Shown here: in pieces, positions 30,173-40,411 of the stretch
Position numbering within the stretch: position 1 is the first letter of the stretch
Layout of the letters: every line of letters starts with the position of its first letter
Source of the DNA: Dendrolimus kikuchii
Lineage: Eukaryota > Arthropoda > Insecta > Lepidoptera > Lasiocampidae
Length of the DNA: 64,000 nucleotides
Assembly: GCA_019925095.2 (NCBI GenBank)
Contig: CM034412.1
Span: 558,001 to 622,000 of the forward strand
Direction: 5' to 3'
Made by a program: the position numbers and the translations under genes
The notes under the pieces: model-generated
The model's database searches: none
What the model saw: only the letters and a program-made list of their open reading frames with translations
Told to the model about the DNA's origin: nothing

Positions 30173-30485
30173 AATAGTTTAAAAAAAAAAAAAAAATACG
30201 ATTTTATAGAAAATCCAATTAAAAAATAAATTTTAATAAATTTGAATTAAAAATAGTGTAAGAAAAAACGATTTTATTGTAAAAAAAGTGTGGGGTGCAT
30301 GGTATCAATAGTTATAAATATTTTATGAACAGATATAAGTAGATGGATTATTTTGATAATATTTTGAAAAGCACCCCACGCTTTTTTTTACAATAAAATC
30401 ATTTTTTCTTACACTATTTTTAATTCAAATTTATTTTCTATTTTCTAGTTGGATTTTCTATAAAAGCGTATTTTTTTAAACTATT
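30173..30485. repeat. rep-E foldback (large inverted repeat)
   Basis: Left arm 30173-30298 and right arm 30371-30485 are imperfect reverse complements, meeting at GTGTGGGGTGC and GCACCCCACGC around a 72-bp spacer. Single arms occur at 25830-25930 and 32840-32930. Confidence 0.75.
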
Positions 30486-30487
30486 GT

Positions 30488-30722
30488 TTTTTATTGCAGT
30501 TACCATCGCCTATGGACATTTGCAACAGCAAAGGTGCTACAAATGCGCTGCTGCTCTCTTAAGGGAGACTGGAACCTGGTCACTAATGCCGGAACACAAC
30601 TCACGGTTGTTATGGCGGCATACACATATGTGCATAGGTTTTTTGCGGTTCAACGACCCAAACTGAATCCAGACCCTGTAGACAAGTGGTATTATGTGAA
30701 TGACAAATCTTTACGCTAAATA
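30488..30722 (-). mobile_element. PA330 variant with novel 5' side
   Basis: Plus strand: TTTTTTATTGCAG joins directly to TTACCATCGCCTATGG, missing the ~55-bp 3' block of ordinary PA330. After GTTATGGCGGCATAC it diverges into ACATATGTGCATAGG and GTTCAACGACCCAAACTG, ending TTTACGCTAAATATTAA. The same arrangement recurs at 32936-33167. Confidence 0.75.
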
Positions 30723-30995
30723 TTAAGTCGTTGTTTGCATATATGTTTACTATTCGAATAATCGATGTTCAAGTTTTTATTTTATTTAAGTTTATAGCTT
30801 AGCAGCTAGGCCTTCAAGCCAGATCTTAGTTTACACTATAGTTTCTTCATTTTCTTAAGCCTATGTGTAGCACAGCTGAACTGTAGGTAATCAGCTAGTG
30901 CCATTCAACGGAGTTCTTGTGACAACTCAAAAGGCCACATTTGATTATACAGTTCACATTTCTCACAAAAACACATAATTATATTACTCAAAGAC

Positions 30996-31655
30996 TTTTT
31001 TCTTTTTATTTTTTTATTGCATAAGATCAGCAGACAGGCAGACGGCCCACTTGATGGAAAGCTTTTATCCGTGCAGGAACGGAGAAAGAATACAATTTCC
31101 TGCGGCCCGGCGGCCTGTCGTAAGAGGCGACTAAACAACCCACAGCTAGGTGGTAGAGTATTTGCTCGACTGGATGGCGACCACCTCTGGTCTAGAGTAT
31201 GCCGCCATAACAACCTTGTGTTGTGTTCCGGCATTAGTGACCAGGTTCCAGTCTCCTTTAAGAGAGCTGCAGCGCATTTGTAGCACCTTTGGTGTTGCAA
31301 AAGTCTATAGGCGATGGTAACCGCTTTCCACCAAGAGGGCCGTCTGCCTGTCTGCTGAACTCCTGCAATAAAAAAAAAAAAAAAAAAAAAAAAAAAGCGG
31401 TTACCTTCGCCTATGGACATTTGCAACACCAAAGATGCTATAAATGTGCTGCTGCTCTCTTAAGGGAAACTGGAACCTGGTCACTAATGCCGGAGCACAA
31501 CTCAAGGTTGTTATGGCGACATACTTTAGACCAGCGGTGGTAGCCATCCAGTCGGGTAAATGCCCTACCACCTGGCTGTGGGTTGTTAAGTCGCCTCTTA
31601 CGACAGGCCGCCCCAACGCAGGAAATTGTATTCTTTCTCCGTTCCTGCACGGATA
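30996..31655 (-). mobile_element. PA330 retroposon inside rep-G, itself interrupted
   Basis: Left piece 30996-31062 (poly(T), GCATAAGATCAGCAGACAGG, ending GGAAAGC) and right piece 31397-31655 (GCGGTTACCTTCGCC to CCTGCACGGAT) join into one minus-strand copy once the plus-strand PA330 at 31063-31396 is removed. Confidence 0.82.
31063..31396 (+). mobile_element. PA330 retroposon inserted into another PA330
   Basis: Full length, from TTTTATCCGTGCAGGAACGG to AATAAA and a run of about 28 A. The host sequence GGAAAGCGG is split after GGAAAGC and a short AAAGC-type duplication borders the tail. Confidence 0.88.
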
Positions 31656-31803
31656 TAAAACTATCAATATCCTACAACTATTGTTCATTTTAGAGTGATT
31701 TTACACATTTTTAGAAAATAAAACTGCACAGCACAACGTCTCCTTTCGGTTCCCGCCAAAAATTCCTGATGTTCAAGTGTCACGGCTCTAGCGGTATTGA
31801 AGG

Positions 31804-32672
31804 ATGCGTTCCTTTAGTATCTCACGACGCTCAAAATGCTCCCTCTGCCGTTCCACGAGGCGACCGCGGTCGTTGTTGTCGTGATGAAAACGTCACTAAT
31901 GACGTCATCATTTTCGATCACACGGTGCTCACAACGACCTATGTCAAGAGGTGGGTCGAAGTTGGCGTTGACGACAGAGCATTAATTCTCTCTATCTCTT
32001 GACATAAATGTTAAAATTTTTGGGAGTTTTTCTATATTTATTTGGGCGAACATCATTTCTGCTAATGGCAATACCAATTTTTTTGGACTATTATCCTACC
32101 GGAACTATATCGAGAAGATATCGTGGATTTAGTAGAATACGAGTTTTGACACTATCGCAATGAAATCGTACTTTAAATATCTTCGCTACGTCAAGATATT
32201 GGATTAGCAGAATCGGGCCCCCGCTCTACGATTTTGGCATTTTTACGGATTCGTTAGATGTCATCGCTTCCCTGTATCGGACCCAAGATATTTCTTAGGA
32301 CCTCTCCTTCAAAGAAAGAAAGGTTTTATAAGGTTTTCTTCAAGCCTGCAGTTATTTTTAAATTTAGTTTTAGATATTTGTGACCAATGACGTAATCACA
32401 GGGCGATTACAGCTACGTTCCATTAAAGACTCACAACGACCACGTTCTCGGCTGCGATTTTTCCCACTCCACTTGCTTGCCGGCGTTACAATCGTAAACC
32501 CAAGTGGAATGGTTATTCGACCCACCTCTCGACATTGGTCGTTGTGAGCGTTGTGTGATCGAAAATAAAGACATCATTAGTGACGTTTTCGCCACGACCA
32601 CAACGACCGCGATCGCCTTATGGAACGACTAACGGAGCATTTTGGGCATTGTGAGCTACTAATGGAACGCAC
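31804..32672. mobile_element. TIR-Q, non-autonomous DNA transposon with ~155-bp TIRs
   Basis: The left end TGCGTTCCTTTAGTATCTC and the right end (reverse complement) GTGCGTTCCATTAGTAGCTC lead into imperfect inverted repeats of about 155 bp (31804-31959, 32516-32672) with shared AAAATGCTCC, GCGGTCGTTG, AAAACGTCACTAATGA and ATTTTCGATCACAC. The terminal CAGTG...CGTTCC type suggests a hAT-like element, but an 8-bp TSD is not clear. No transposase. Confidence 0.72.
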
Positions 32673-32776
32673 TGTATGTATAACGTTGTTATTTTGACAA
32701 GTAAGCAATGTAACGGATATGAACAAATATTACAAAAGAATTTCATAAGTAATTTATACACAGACCATTGAATTTT

Positions 32777-32839
32777 CCCGCAAGGGAACTGGCGTGAAGT
32801 TATGTATGTATGTATGTATGTATGTATGTATGTATGTAC
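32777..32839 (+). mobile_element. RTE-A LINE, tail-only copy
   Basis: CCGCAAGGGAACTGGCGTGA, the stop and about nine TATG units. ACCATTGAATTT precedes it at 32764 and reappears at 33168, after the adjoining PA330 variant. Confidence 0.78.
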
Positions 32840-33167
32840 TATTTTTAATTCAAATTGATTAAAAATTATTTTCTATTTTTCAGTTGGATTTTCTATAAAA
32901 GCGTAATGTTTTTAGTTCTTTTTTAACTATTTTTTTTTATTGCAGTTACCATCGCCTATGGACATTTGCAACAGCAAAGGTGCTACAAATGCGCTGCTGC
33001 TCTCTTAAGGGAGACTGGAACCTGGTTACTAATGCCGAAACAACTCAGGGTCGTTATGGCGGCATACACATATGTGCACAGGTTGTTTGCGGTTCAACGA
33101 TCCAAACTGAATCCAGACCCTGAAGACAAGGGGTATTATGCGAATGACAAATCGTTACGCTAAATAT
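32840..33167 (-). mobile_element. rep-E arm plus PA330 variant, second copy
   Basis: rep-E arm (ATTTTTAATTCAAATTGATT to 32930), TTTTTTTTATTGCAG, then the variant described at 30488, ending CGTTACGCTAAATATTA. The order rep-E arm then variant is the same as at 30405-30722. Confidence 0.72.
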
Positions 33168-33645
33168 TAACCATTGAATTTATTTTCTTCAAAAGAACAA
33201 GATTTAAAGCAATAATAATAAAATATTACACCAAAACACTGTTATTATTAAGACGCGAGTGGTAACAATGAAATACCTTCCGAAAATTCGCTTTTTCCTA
33301 TCCTGAAAAGACATTTGGCAGCAACAATGGCCGCCGCGATATGCGGATGACGGCGGCGCCATTGTAACAGTGACGTCACGTCAGTACTGGATTAGGGATG
33401 TGCCCCGGGCAGATTTATGTAAGTACGGTTATTTAGAAAAAAAAATTATGTCCAACTTAACTTAGAGGTCCACGTGATTTATATACATCAAGGCCTGAAA
33501 CCGGTTTTAATATGTTATAACCGGTTTTAGTTGTCTATTTCGTTCACAATTTCTCATGAAGAAATGACTCACAATTAGTTTTTACAGAATTTAATGAAGA
33601 AACGAGCTTGGTTTACAAATTTGATATCACAGTTTACATTATTAT
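33168..33645. other. Interval without recognised repeat
   Basis: GC-rich GCCGCCGCGATATGCGGATG at 33329. Two ACCGGTTTTA motifs occur at 33501-33530. Nothing else was recognised. Confidence 0.35.
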
Positions 33646-33957
33646 AATTTTTTATTGCAGGAGTTCAGCAGGCAGGCAGACGGCCCACTGAATGGAAAGC
33701 GGTTACCATCGCTTATGGATATTTGCAACACCAAAGGTGCTACAAATGCGCTGCTGCTCTCTTAAGGGAGTCTGGAACCTGGTCACTAATGCCGAAACAC
33801 AACTCAAAGTTGTTATGGCGGCATGCCCTAGACCAGGGGTGGTAGCCATCCAATCTTGCAAATGCCCTACCACCTGGCTGTGGGTTGTTTAGTCGCCTCT
33901 TACGACAGGCCGCGCGGCTGCAGGAAATTGTATTATTTCTCCGTTCCTGCACGGATA
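33646..33957 (-). mobile_element. PA330 retroposon, full length
   Basis: TTTTTTATTGCAGGAGTTCA to CCGTTCCTGCACGGATAAC. Confidence 0.88.
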
Positions 33958-34374
33958 ACAATTGACAGCAGATGACACTTGTCCATTAGCTTCGGTTTTG
34001 GGTTGTCAGCGTTAGTCTCTTATTACGGCCTGGAGCCAACAGAATATAATCTTTAAAAAGAGTCTTATATAAACTAAATGAATTACTTTTTCATTCTATC
34101 TCTCTCAATATGCGCTTACCATACGGCTGCGCTTTGAAGGAGTGCGGTAAAAATCGCTAGAAATCGATTAATTCAACAAAACTTATTTATCGAACCTCTG
34201 TTGTCAAAAATCGTCTGATTGAATTTAAAGTTAGAACAAAACCACAAGGGTCCTATTTACTTAGGTTGTAACGAGTTAAGTCTTTTTAACCGGTTTTCAA
34301 GCCCGGTTTACATATAACCTGAAGGCATATAACTAAAAGGATTGAAATTGAGAGACAGCAATGAACCGTCTAAT
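33958..34374. other. Interval without recognised repeat
   Basis: Contains TTAACCGGTTTTCAAGCCCG at 34287; no gene or family assigned. Confidence 0.35.
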
Positions 34375-34545
34375 ATAACTTAAGCGTGCGTTTGTATTAT
34401 GGGTCATACAAGCAACTGGGATCGAAGAAACCGCACAGAACATAAATAAAATTTATGATATTTACTATAGTAGGAAGCGATCCGGGACCTTTGCGTTTCA
34501 GTGATTTATGTGACTAAAGGCTTAACCACAAAGGTCGCCATATGT
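34375..34545 (-). mobile_element. SINE-1, decayed copy
   Basis: Minus-strand TGTGGTTAAGCCTTTAGTC, TCCCGGATCGCTTCC and CTATAGTAAATAT follow the SINE-1 order. The B box is degraded. Confidence 0.6.
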
Positions 34546-34667
34546 GATTCATGTTTTACATATTTATTGTATAATAGATAGATTTTGTATGGCGATACTA
34601 AACAGCAGACAAATTATGAAAGCACTAGATGTTCATCAAATTCCTCCTGTCTCATTCCTTTATCCCA

Positions 34668-34757
34668 TCCATGTTGCACACGTCTATAGGCGACGGTAAC
34701 CACTTTCCATGAGCTGGTCCGACTGCCTGTTTGCCAGCTTCGTAATAAAACAAAATT
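34668..34757 (+). mobile_element. PA330-related LINE 3' end
   Basis: TCTATAGGCGACGGTAACCA, CTTTCCATGAGCTGGTCCGA, CTGCCTGTTTGCCAGCTTCG then TAATAAAACAAAA. It is the sister type seen at 27905. Confidence 0.65.
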
Positions 34758-34865
34758 GTGTGTGTGTGTGCAGTTTACGCGCAGTAGAAGAACAAAATGT
34801 GACAAGGGGTGGGAGGGATTCTAAATTTCGTGACGTCACATTTCATATATTATTTCTTTATAATA

Positions 34866-35075
34866 TATTTAAGCTTTAAAACACGAAATTTGAAGTATTA
34901 ACGAAAAACTTCATAACATTTCAAACTCTATCTATGTGAGAAGTATTTAAATTATTAAATATAATGTATTCTATCTCGTTCTCTCGCAGGCTTAGTCATA
35001 GATTACTGAGTTTACCGCTTTTTAGTTTCATCGAGTTTCAAATCACATGTTTCTAAAGAAGTTTCACTATTAAAA
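34866..35075. repeat. rep-T element
   Basis: Shares TTTAAGCTTT, CGAAATTTGAAGTATTAAC, CATTTCAAACTCTATCT, TCTCGCAGGCTTAGTC and TTCTAAAGAAGT with 63350-63540 in the same orientation. About 200 bp, class unknown. Confidence 0.6.
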
Positions 35076-35079
35076 AAAT

Positions 35080-36813
35080 TCAGTTTCTGCAATTATTACT
35101 GTTTTAGATTTACTTAAAATTTGTATCACTACGACAATTTACAGTAAACTATCACAAGACGCAAACACATTCTTCGAGCAGCCGGCATATAATAAATATT
35201 AGGTAATATCAGTTAGCTTTTCATTCACTTTGGTTTGTTTTATTTTAGAAAGTAGGTAGCTTCATAAAATAACTATTTAATCAAGTCTAAAAGTTGTTAT
35301 TGTATTCAGAAGTAGGATATCTTTTGCTGTTACTTTTTTTAAAGATGGCGACCATGATTCACAAAACGGTACCATTAGATTAAATTATTACTGATTATTA
35401 AGACAATTATTATGATTAATAATTGTATCTTGTGACTTTCAAAAAATATTCTAGAAAGATATGTAATTTAATTACTTTTATTTTGAGACTATTTGTAAAA
35501 AAGTTTCCACTTTCATACTTTTACATACACTTTATAATTAAATTGACGAAGATACCAGAATGAACTAAAGATCCACAGACCTTGAAACCGTTCATTATTC
35601 CCGGACTAAATGCAATAAACCCTGATACTCTTAAAGAACATCACTCTACCCTAAACATAAACCAATTAAGGCTATAATTAAAATGAAACCGCTAGCTTTT
35701 AATCTAATGTTAGAAATCTTTTTAATATCCCAACGTAAGAAGCAACCCTGCCCATTTCACTCATAATGAAGTGGCTTCAGACGCTAACAAAGGAATTTGC
35801 AAAAAAGATATCCCCTTTCCCTTGATGGCCGCTTTTACACTCCTAATGGGGTGATATTTATTATTGCGTAATCTTATTCTTGGCCTGAGACAGCTCTGTC
35901 ACGCTTATTCCAACGGAGGGGAGCATAATCTTTCGGAAATGCTTTTTAACAGTATTTTAGGAGATTCATATAAGTGAAAACACTTTTGTAATATGATAAT
36001 ACTTGTTCTATATACGTATAGAATATCCAGTTTAGAAGAATATAAAAGTAAGTGACAGCCTAGTTTTCCTAAAAATTGTCTGCGTCAGTGCAGGACCTTT
36101 TTACTATATATTATGATATTATATTTTTGGTCAAATTATTATGACGAAAAAAATTATTTTAAAAATGTAACAAAGTCCTTTACTGACGCCAACAAAATTC
36201 GAGTATAATTATTCTATCCCTTTTAAAGGCTTCAATCAACATTATCAATATATTTATTACTTTTAAATCAGTCTTACGCCGAACCCCGATGGGCTTGTTA
36301 ATCTGTAAATAATCTTAATTGGACTGACCACTGTAAATAACGGCTGAACAAAAGGCCCTAATTAGCATACCTTAAACACCAAAACCCTTGAGGGTCGCGG
36401 CCTTAGGGGCCGCGGTTATTTAGGGCGAAAGGGATTTACTTACATAATTTATAAGCCCTTTTCATAATAAACTCTTTTATAATATGGCGATTAGAAACAA
36501 TATTATTTGCACTAACGATCTGAGGATTATACTAAAGCTGGTTATATACGCTTCTCAGATCTTATCTATATATCTTTATATTTGTATTACTTCAGACGTC
36601 GTTACTAATATACAGATCTATTGGGGTTGTCGAGATTGTACAATGAATTTGAATACATGAAAAAATTATGAGCAAATTTGGACCAGCAGGTTTCGAAAAT
36701 GAAACTTTATTTTTGTCTGTCTATTAGAGCATCACATAAAACTGCTGAACCAATTTAAATGACACTTGAAACCGAGCTAACTTATACGTAACGCGGATCA
36801 AGTAGAGTAGGAT
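35080..36813. other. Longest interval without a recognised repeat
   Basis: About 1.7 kb with no copy of any family in this window. It has several TAATTA/CTAATTA motifs and a short GC hairpin CGCGGCC/GGCCGCG at 36396-36416. No open frame of coding character. It could be unique intergenic, intronic or regulatory DNA. Confidence 0.4.
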
Positions 36814-37176
36814 CTACATACATACATAACTTCACGCCAGTTCCCTTGCGGGGTAGGCATGAATAACAGAGCGCCATTTAGGCTTATTCTTACACACTTC
36901 ACTTGCTTCTTTGACATTCATAACTCTTGTCATGCACGCTCGTCTGTTCTTAAGGCTCCTAACATCACCTTCTGCTAGTACACGATCAATTTGATCATGG
37001 AAAGTGTGTCGTGGCCTTCCACGACTTCTGCATCCATCCACTTTTGCATTGTATATATTTTTATTCATTCTTTCATCATGCATTCTTTCTACATGTCCGA
37101 ACCACCGGAGCATTCCTTTCCTTACCTTCACCCCGACAGTCTCTTTCAGACCAACTCTCTTTCTTACTTCGGATTC
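36814..37176 (-). mobile_element. RTE-A LINE, 363 bp
   Basis: 11-bp TSD TAGAGTAGGAT at 36803-36813 and 37177-37187. The ORF2 C-terminal frame is open for 99 codons from MKVRKGMLRWFGHVERMHDE to the stop. Confidence 0.92.
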
Positions 37177-37187
37177 TAGAGTAGGAT

Positions 37188-37311
37188 ATAAATACTATTA
37201 ATTACTATCCTACGTGATTCTAAATAATTCCTAAGAGTTATTCACAATCACGTAATTTACTAGTCAATTATCATTCCAATTTTTTTATTAAATAATACAA
37301 AAGAATTAAAT
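37188..37311. other. Spacer without recognised feature
   Basis: Nothing recognised. Confidence 0.3.
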
Positions 37312-37385
37312 AACCGGTTAAAAGCTTAGGCACTCTAGTTATAACCGGTTAAAAGCTTAGGCACTCCAGTTATATCCGGTTACGA
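37312..37385. repeat. Tandem AACCGGTT-containing repeat
   Basis: About 2.5 units of ~28 bp, each AACCGGTTAAAAGCTTAGGC plus ACTC(T/C)AGTTAT. AACCGGTT is a palindrome and matches the known Grainyhead-type site; whether that matters here is unknown. Confidence 0.7.
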
Positions 37386-37869
37386 ACGTTTGCGCGATAT
37401 ATCATCCGGATTTTAAAAATACGTTGTGAAAAGCGGAAATGTTGGACGCCAAGCCCCGGGGCTTACTATTTTCAAATTGAATATTTGCGATGCAAACCGT
37501 CTGAATGTGGAATTTTGCAACCAGCTGTAGCTTAGCAATACAAAGGGATATAGCAATGTACGAATGAAATCCTTATTTTTATATATGTGTAAAAATTTAG
37601 ATGTTTGAGTAGCCGAGTTTGAAAGGCTCTTTAAAAAATCCAACTAAATAACAATTTAAATCTCTAATACTAAGGTGCGATATTTTAAATTTTGCTTGCT
37701 TGTTTAGATATTTTGCAGAGTTCAAAAGATATAAACATTAAATTCCATGTCGTGTAAACAAGGCAGCCATAGGCTGGAAAAAAACTGGTAGGTACCGGAT
37801 GCCGTGGTCATTCAAATACTTGAAGGACACTCCGGATTTTTCAATTGAATAATATTATAATATAGGTAC
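37386..37869. other. Interval without recognised feature
   Basis: No repeat or coding signal recognised. Confidence 0.3.
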
Positions 37870-38093
37870 CGTGAAATCTGGCAACTTAACCAATGGTTGT
37901 CAATTTTGCCATTATAGGTTTTTGTTTGCAAGATTACTATGACCTCTCACAAAATGTCTTTTTTGATCAAATAACGTCGCGTAAGAGTCATATACTCAAA
38001 AAAGACATTTTGTGAGAAGTAATACTAATATTGTAAACGAAAACATATAATGGCAAAATTGACAACCATTGGTTAAGTTGCCAAATTTCACGA
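37870..38093. mobile_element. Foldback MITE with ~99-bp arms
   Basis: Left arm 37870-37968 and right arm 37995-38093 are near-perfect reverse complements (CGTGAAAT(C/T)TGGCAACTTA, CCAATGGTTGTCAATTTTGC, CACAAAATGTCTTTTTTGA) around a 26-bp spacer. No coding capacity. Confidence 0.88.
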
Positions 38094-38242
38094 TATATTT
38101 AAAGTTAATTTTTAGTCCATATTTTTACAAAGGTATTATAGAGCAAATTTTTTCATAACGTTCCAAATATAAACGTCAAAATTTTAAATATATTTTTTAC
38201 TATTTCTTTATTTCGCCAGCAATGGCGAGGTAAAGGTTTTAT

Positions 38243-38578
38243 TCTTTTTAAGTTTATGGCTTGGCAGCTAGGCCTTTAAGCCAGATCTTAGTTTACAATA
38301 TAGTGTCTTCATTTTTTTAAGCCTATGTGTAGCACAGCTGAACTGTAGGTAATCAGCTAGTGCCATTCAAAGGAGTTCTTGTGACAACTCAAAAGGCCAC
38401 ATTTGACTATACAGTTCACATTTCTCACAAAACACATAATTACTACTCAAAGACTATCAATATCCTACAACTACTGTTTATTTTAGAGTAATTTTACACA
38501 TTTTTAGAAAATAAAACTGCACAGCACAACATCTCCTTTCAGTTCCCGTCAAAAACTCCCCGAGGTAAAGGTTGTATA
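38243..38578. mobile_element. rep-G element, uninterrupted
   Basis: TTATGGCTTGGCAGCTAGGC through GCCATTCAAAGGAGTTC to AACTGCACAGCACAACATC and TTCCCGTCAAAAACTCC. It is the reference for the split copies at 30775 and 61178. Confidence 0.75.
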
Positions 38579-38867
38579 CCAGTTTGACACAGGCTATTTT
38601 AAAATCTTTTTTTTTAAGTTACAAGACTATGCAAATAATGACATTGCCAAACTGCAGCGCAGTTTGTCAGCAGCCTTCCTGTGGATCATATTAAATTATG
38701 CCTTCTTACTTCTGTTTTAAATACTTAAGTACACTTTTTTATGTAAATTATAATATAAACTAATTTAAATGATTGGGTTAACAAATTTTTATATTAAACC
38801 TTATATTATTTCCCACGGTTATCTAAAGTACTTGTACACCAAACCTCTTGTGAGTTCGTTTAATACG

Positions 38868-39062
38868 TTTCTATTATTACCATCATCATCCGTTAAATCC
38901 CGGTTGCGTTCGGAGCGTTCACTCCGACGCCCAGGGTCTGCTTTTCTACTCGACTTCGCGCGGTCTTCAGCATCCCCCGTTTTGAAACCATTGGTACGCA
39001 TGTCATCCTTCACAACGTCAAGCCAGCATTCCTTGGGCCCTCTCCTTCGACCGGGACACAGT
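38868..39062 (-). pseudogene. RTE-D LINE ORF2 C-terminal remnant
   Basis: Minus frame CWLDVVKDDMRTNGFKTGDA, then EDRAKSSRKADPGRR and NRDLTDDDG, ending in ATGATGATGG. The (R)W(L)DVVK.DM...G....DA.DR..W pattern is an RTE-type ORF2 end. Open over about 60 codons with no catalytic region. A second copy is at 44580. Confidence 0.75.
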
Positions 39063-39081
39063 GGAGGCGGCCAGTAATACG

Positions 39082-39089
<8 letters not shown>

Positions 39090-39151
<62 letters not shown>
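39090..39151. repeat. (TA)n microsatellite
   Basis: About 31 TA units, directly left of the Hel-1 Helitron. Its length makes it a likely assembly and polymorphism hot spot. Confidence 0.97.
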
Positions 39152-39153
<2 letters not shown>

Positions 39154-39155
<2 letters not shown>

Positions 39156-39388
39156 TTATACTAATATATAATGCTGAAGTATTTGTTTGTTTGAACGCGC
39201 TAATCTCAGGAACTACTGGTCCGATTTAAAAAATTCTTTCAGTGTTGGATAGCCCATTTATCGAGGAAGGCTTTAGGCTATATATCATCACGCTAAGACG
39301 ATAGGAGCGGAGCACCAATGGAGAATGTTTCGAAATAGGGGGGTTTTGAAAAGAAATTCCGCGCGGACGACGTCGCGGGCACAGCTAG
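39154..39388 (+). mobile_element. Helitron, Hel-1
   Basis: TCTTATACTAATATATAATG to GGGCACAGCTAG. This is the standard short form of about 235 bp. Confidence 0.87.
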
Positions 39389-39789
39389 TATTATATATAT
39401 AAAAATAAGTAATAGTGCATATACGCAATAACATCAAGGACACACTTCTAAATAATGCTTAAGTACATATATTTTAAACTCTGTGTGGATATACTTTCAG
39501 GTAACATATCTTTGGACATCTCATTATATATCTTAGGAAATCCCATCTCCTGGTCCGTAGCCGCAACGTATCTATAAGTTGTCTTCATATTTAGTTAACA
39601 GCCCAACTAAAATAACTTCGCTAACTATGCTTAAGCTCACCGTAGAGGATTCCTTATGAAGTTTGTTAACTGGGGGAAGTTTGGGGTGATTTGTTCGGGG
39701 CTGAAGTATGGCCAATAAAGTCCGGAACCATTTATTGCGAATCAATATTCCTTTCAGAAAACTGTTTGAAACACTTGAACTCCATAATA
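39389..39789. other. Interval without recognised feature
   Basis: Nothing recognised. Confidence 0.35.
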
Positions 39790-40002
39790 ATACATACATA
39801 ACTTCACGCCAATTCCCTTGCGGAGTAGGCACGAACAACAGAGCGCCATTCAGGCTTATTCTTACACACCTCACTTGCTTCTTTGACATTCATAGCTCTT
39901 GTCATGCACGCTCGTCTGTTCTTAAAGCTCCTGACATCACCTTCTGCTAGTACACGATCAATTTGATCATGGAAGGTGTGTCGTGGCCTTCCACGACTTT
40001 TT
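39790..40002 (-). mobile_element. RTE-A LINE 3' end
   Basis: ORF2 end back to GRPRHTFHD, with a short (CATA)n tail. No clear TSD. Confidence 0.82.
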
Positions 40003-40411
40003 GCCTACTCAATATGTATATATGTAATATGTATATACATATTTCAATCACAAATTATTGATAGTTAAACCACGTTTTAACCAGAGATAGAGATAAGCTC
40101 AATGTTTATGGTATTTCTAAATATTAGTATCGAAGTCATCTCAGTGGATCTCCCCTACATAATCGCAAAAATAAAAATATGTTCGGTAACTAGCGCCATC
40201 AAGTGGTTCCGGAACATCAAAAATTATAATTAGTTTCCATTTAGTCCACTTAACTTCACTTAAGATGGCGCTGTGCAATATCGTTGATTAAATACATCGC
40301 GCTGATGAGATCTTAAGAGCATAAATGAAACCACAAGTTATGGTTATGTGTGGCGAATCTTGTGTGTGAACCATTTTTTACTTTTGGCTTGGCATAAATT
40401 ATAATATGTAA
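40003..40411. other. Interval without recognised feature
   Basis: Nothing recognised. Confidence 0.35.

Larger units (their letters stand above)
30775..31764. mobile_element. rep-G element, interrupted by nested PA330 copies
   Basis: Left part 30775-30995 (AGCAGCTAGGCCTTCAAGCC, TCAGCTAGTGCCATTC) and right part 31657-31764 (TATCAATATCCTACAACTAT, AAATAAAACTGCACAGC) are continuous in the copy at 38243-38578. Class unknown. Confidence 0.75.

Noticed and set aside
30905..31432. 175-codon minus-strand open frame
   Set aside because: It runs through rep-G, two opposing PA330 copies and their poly(A). It is an accident of low stop density in PA330, not a gene.
36396..36416. GC hairpin CGCGGCC/GGCCGCG as a terminator or miRNA
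   Set aside because: Only seven paired bases and no repeat or transcript context; too weak to call.
38769..39077. 102-codon plus-strand frame
   Set aside because: Antisense of the RTE-D ORF2 remnant on the minus strand, where the recognisable motifs lie.
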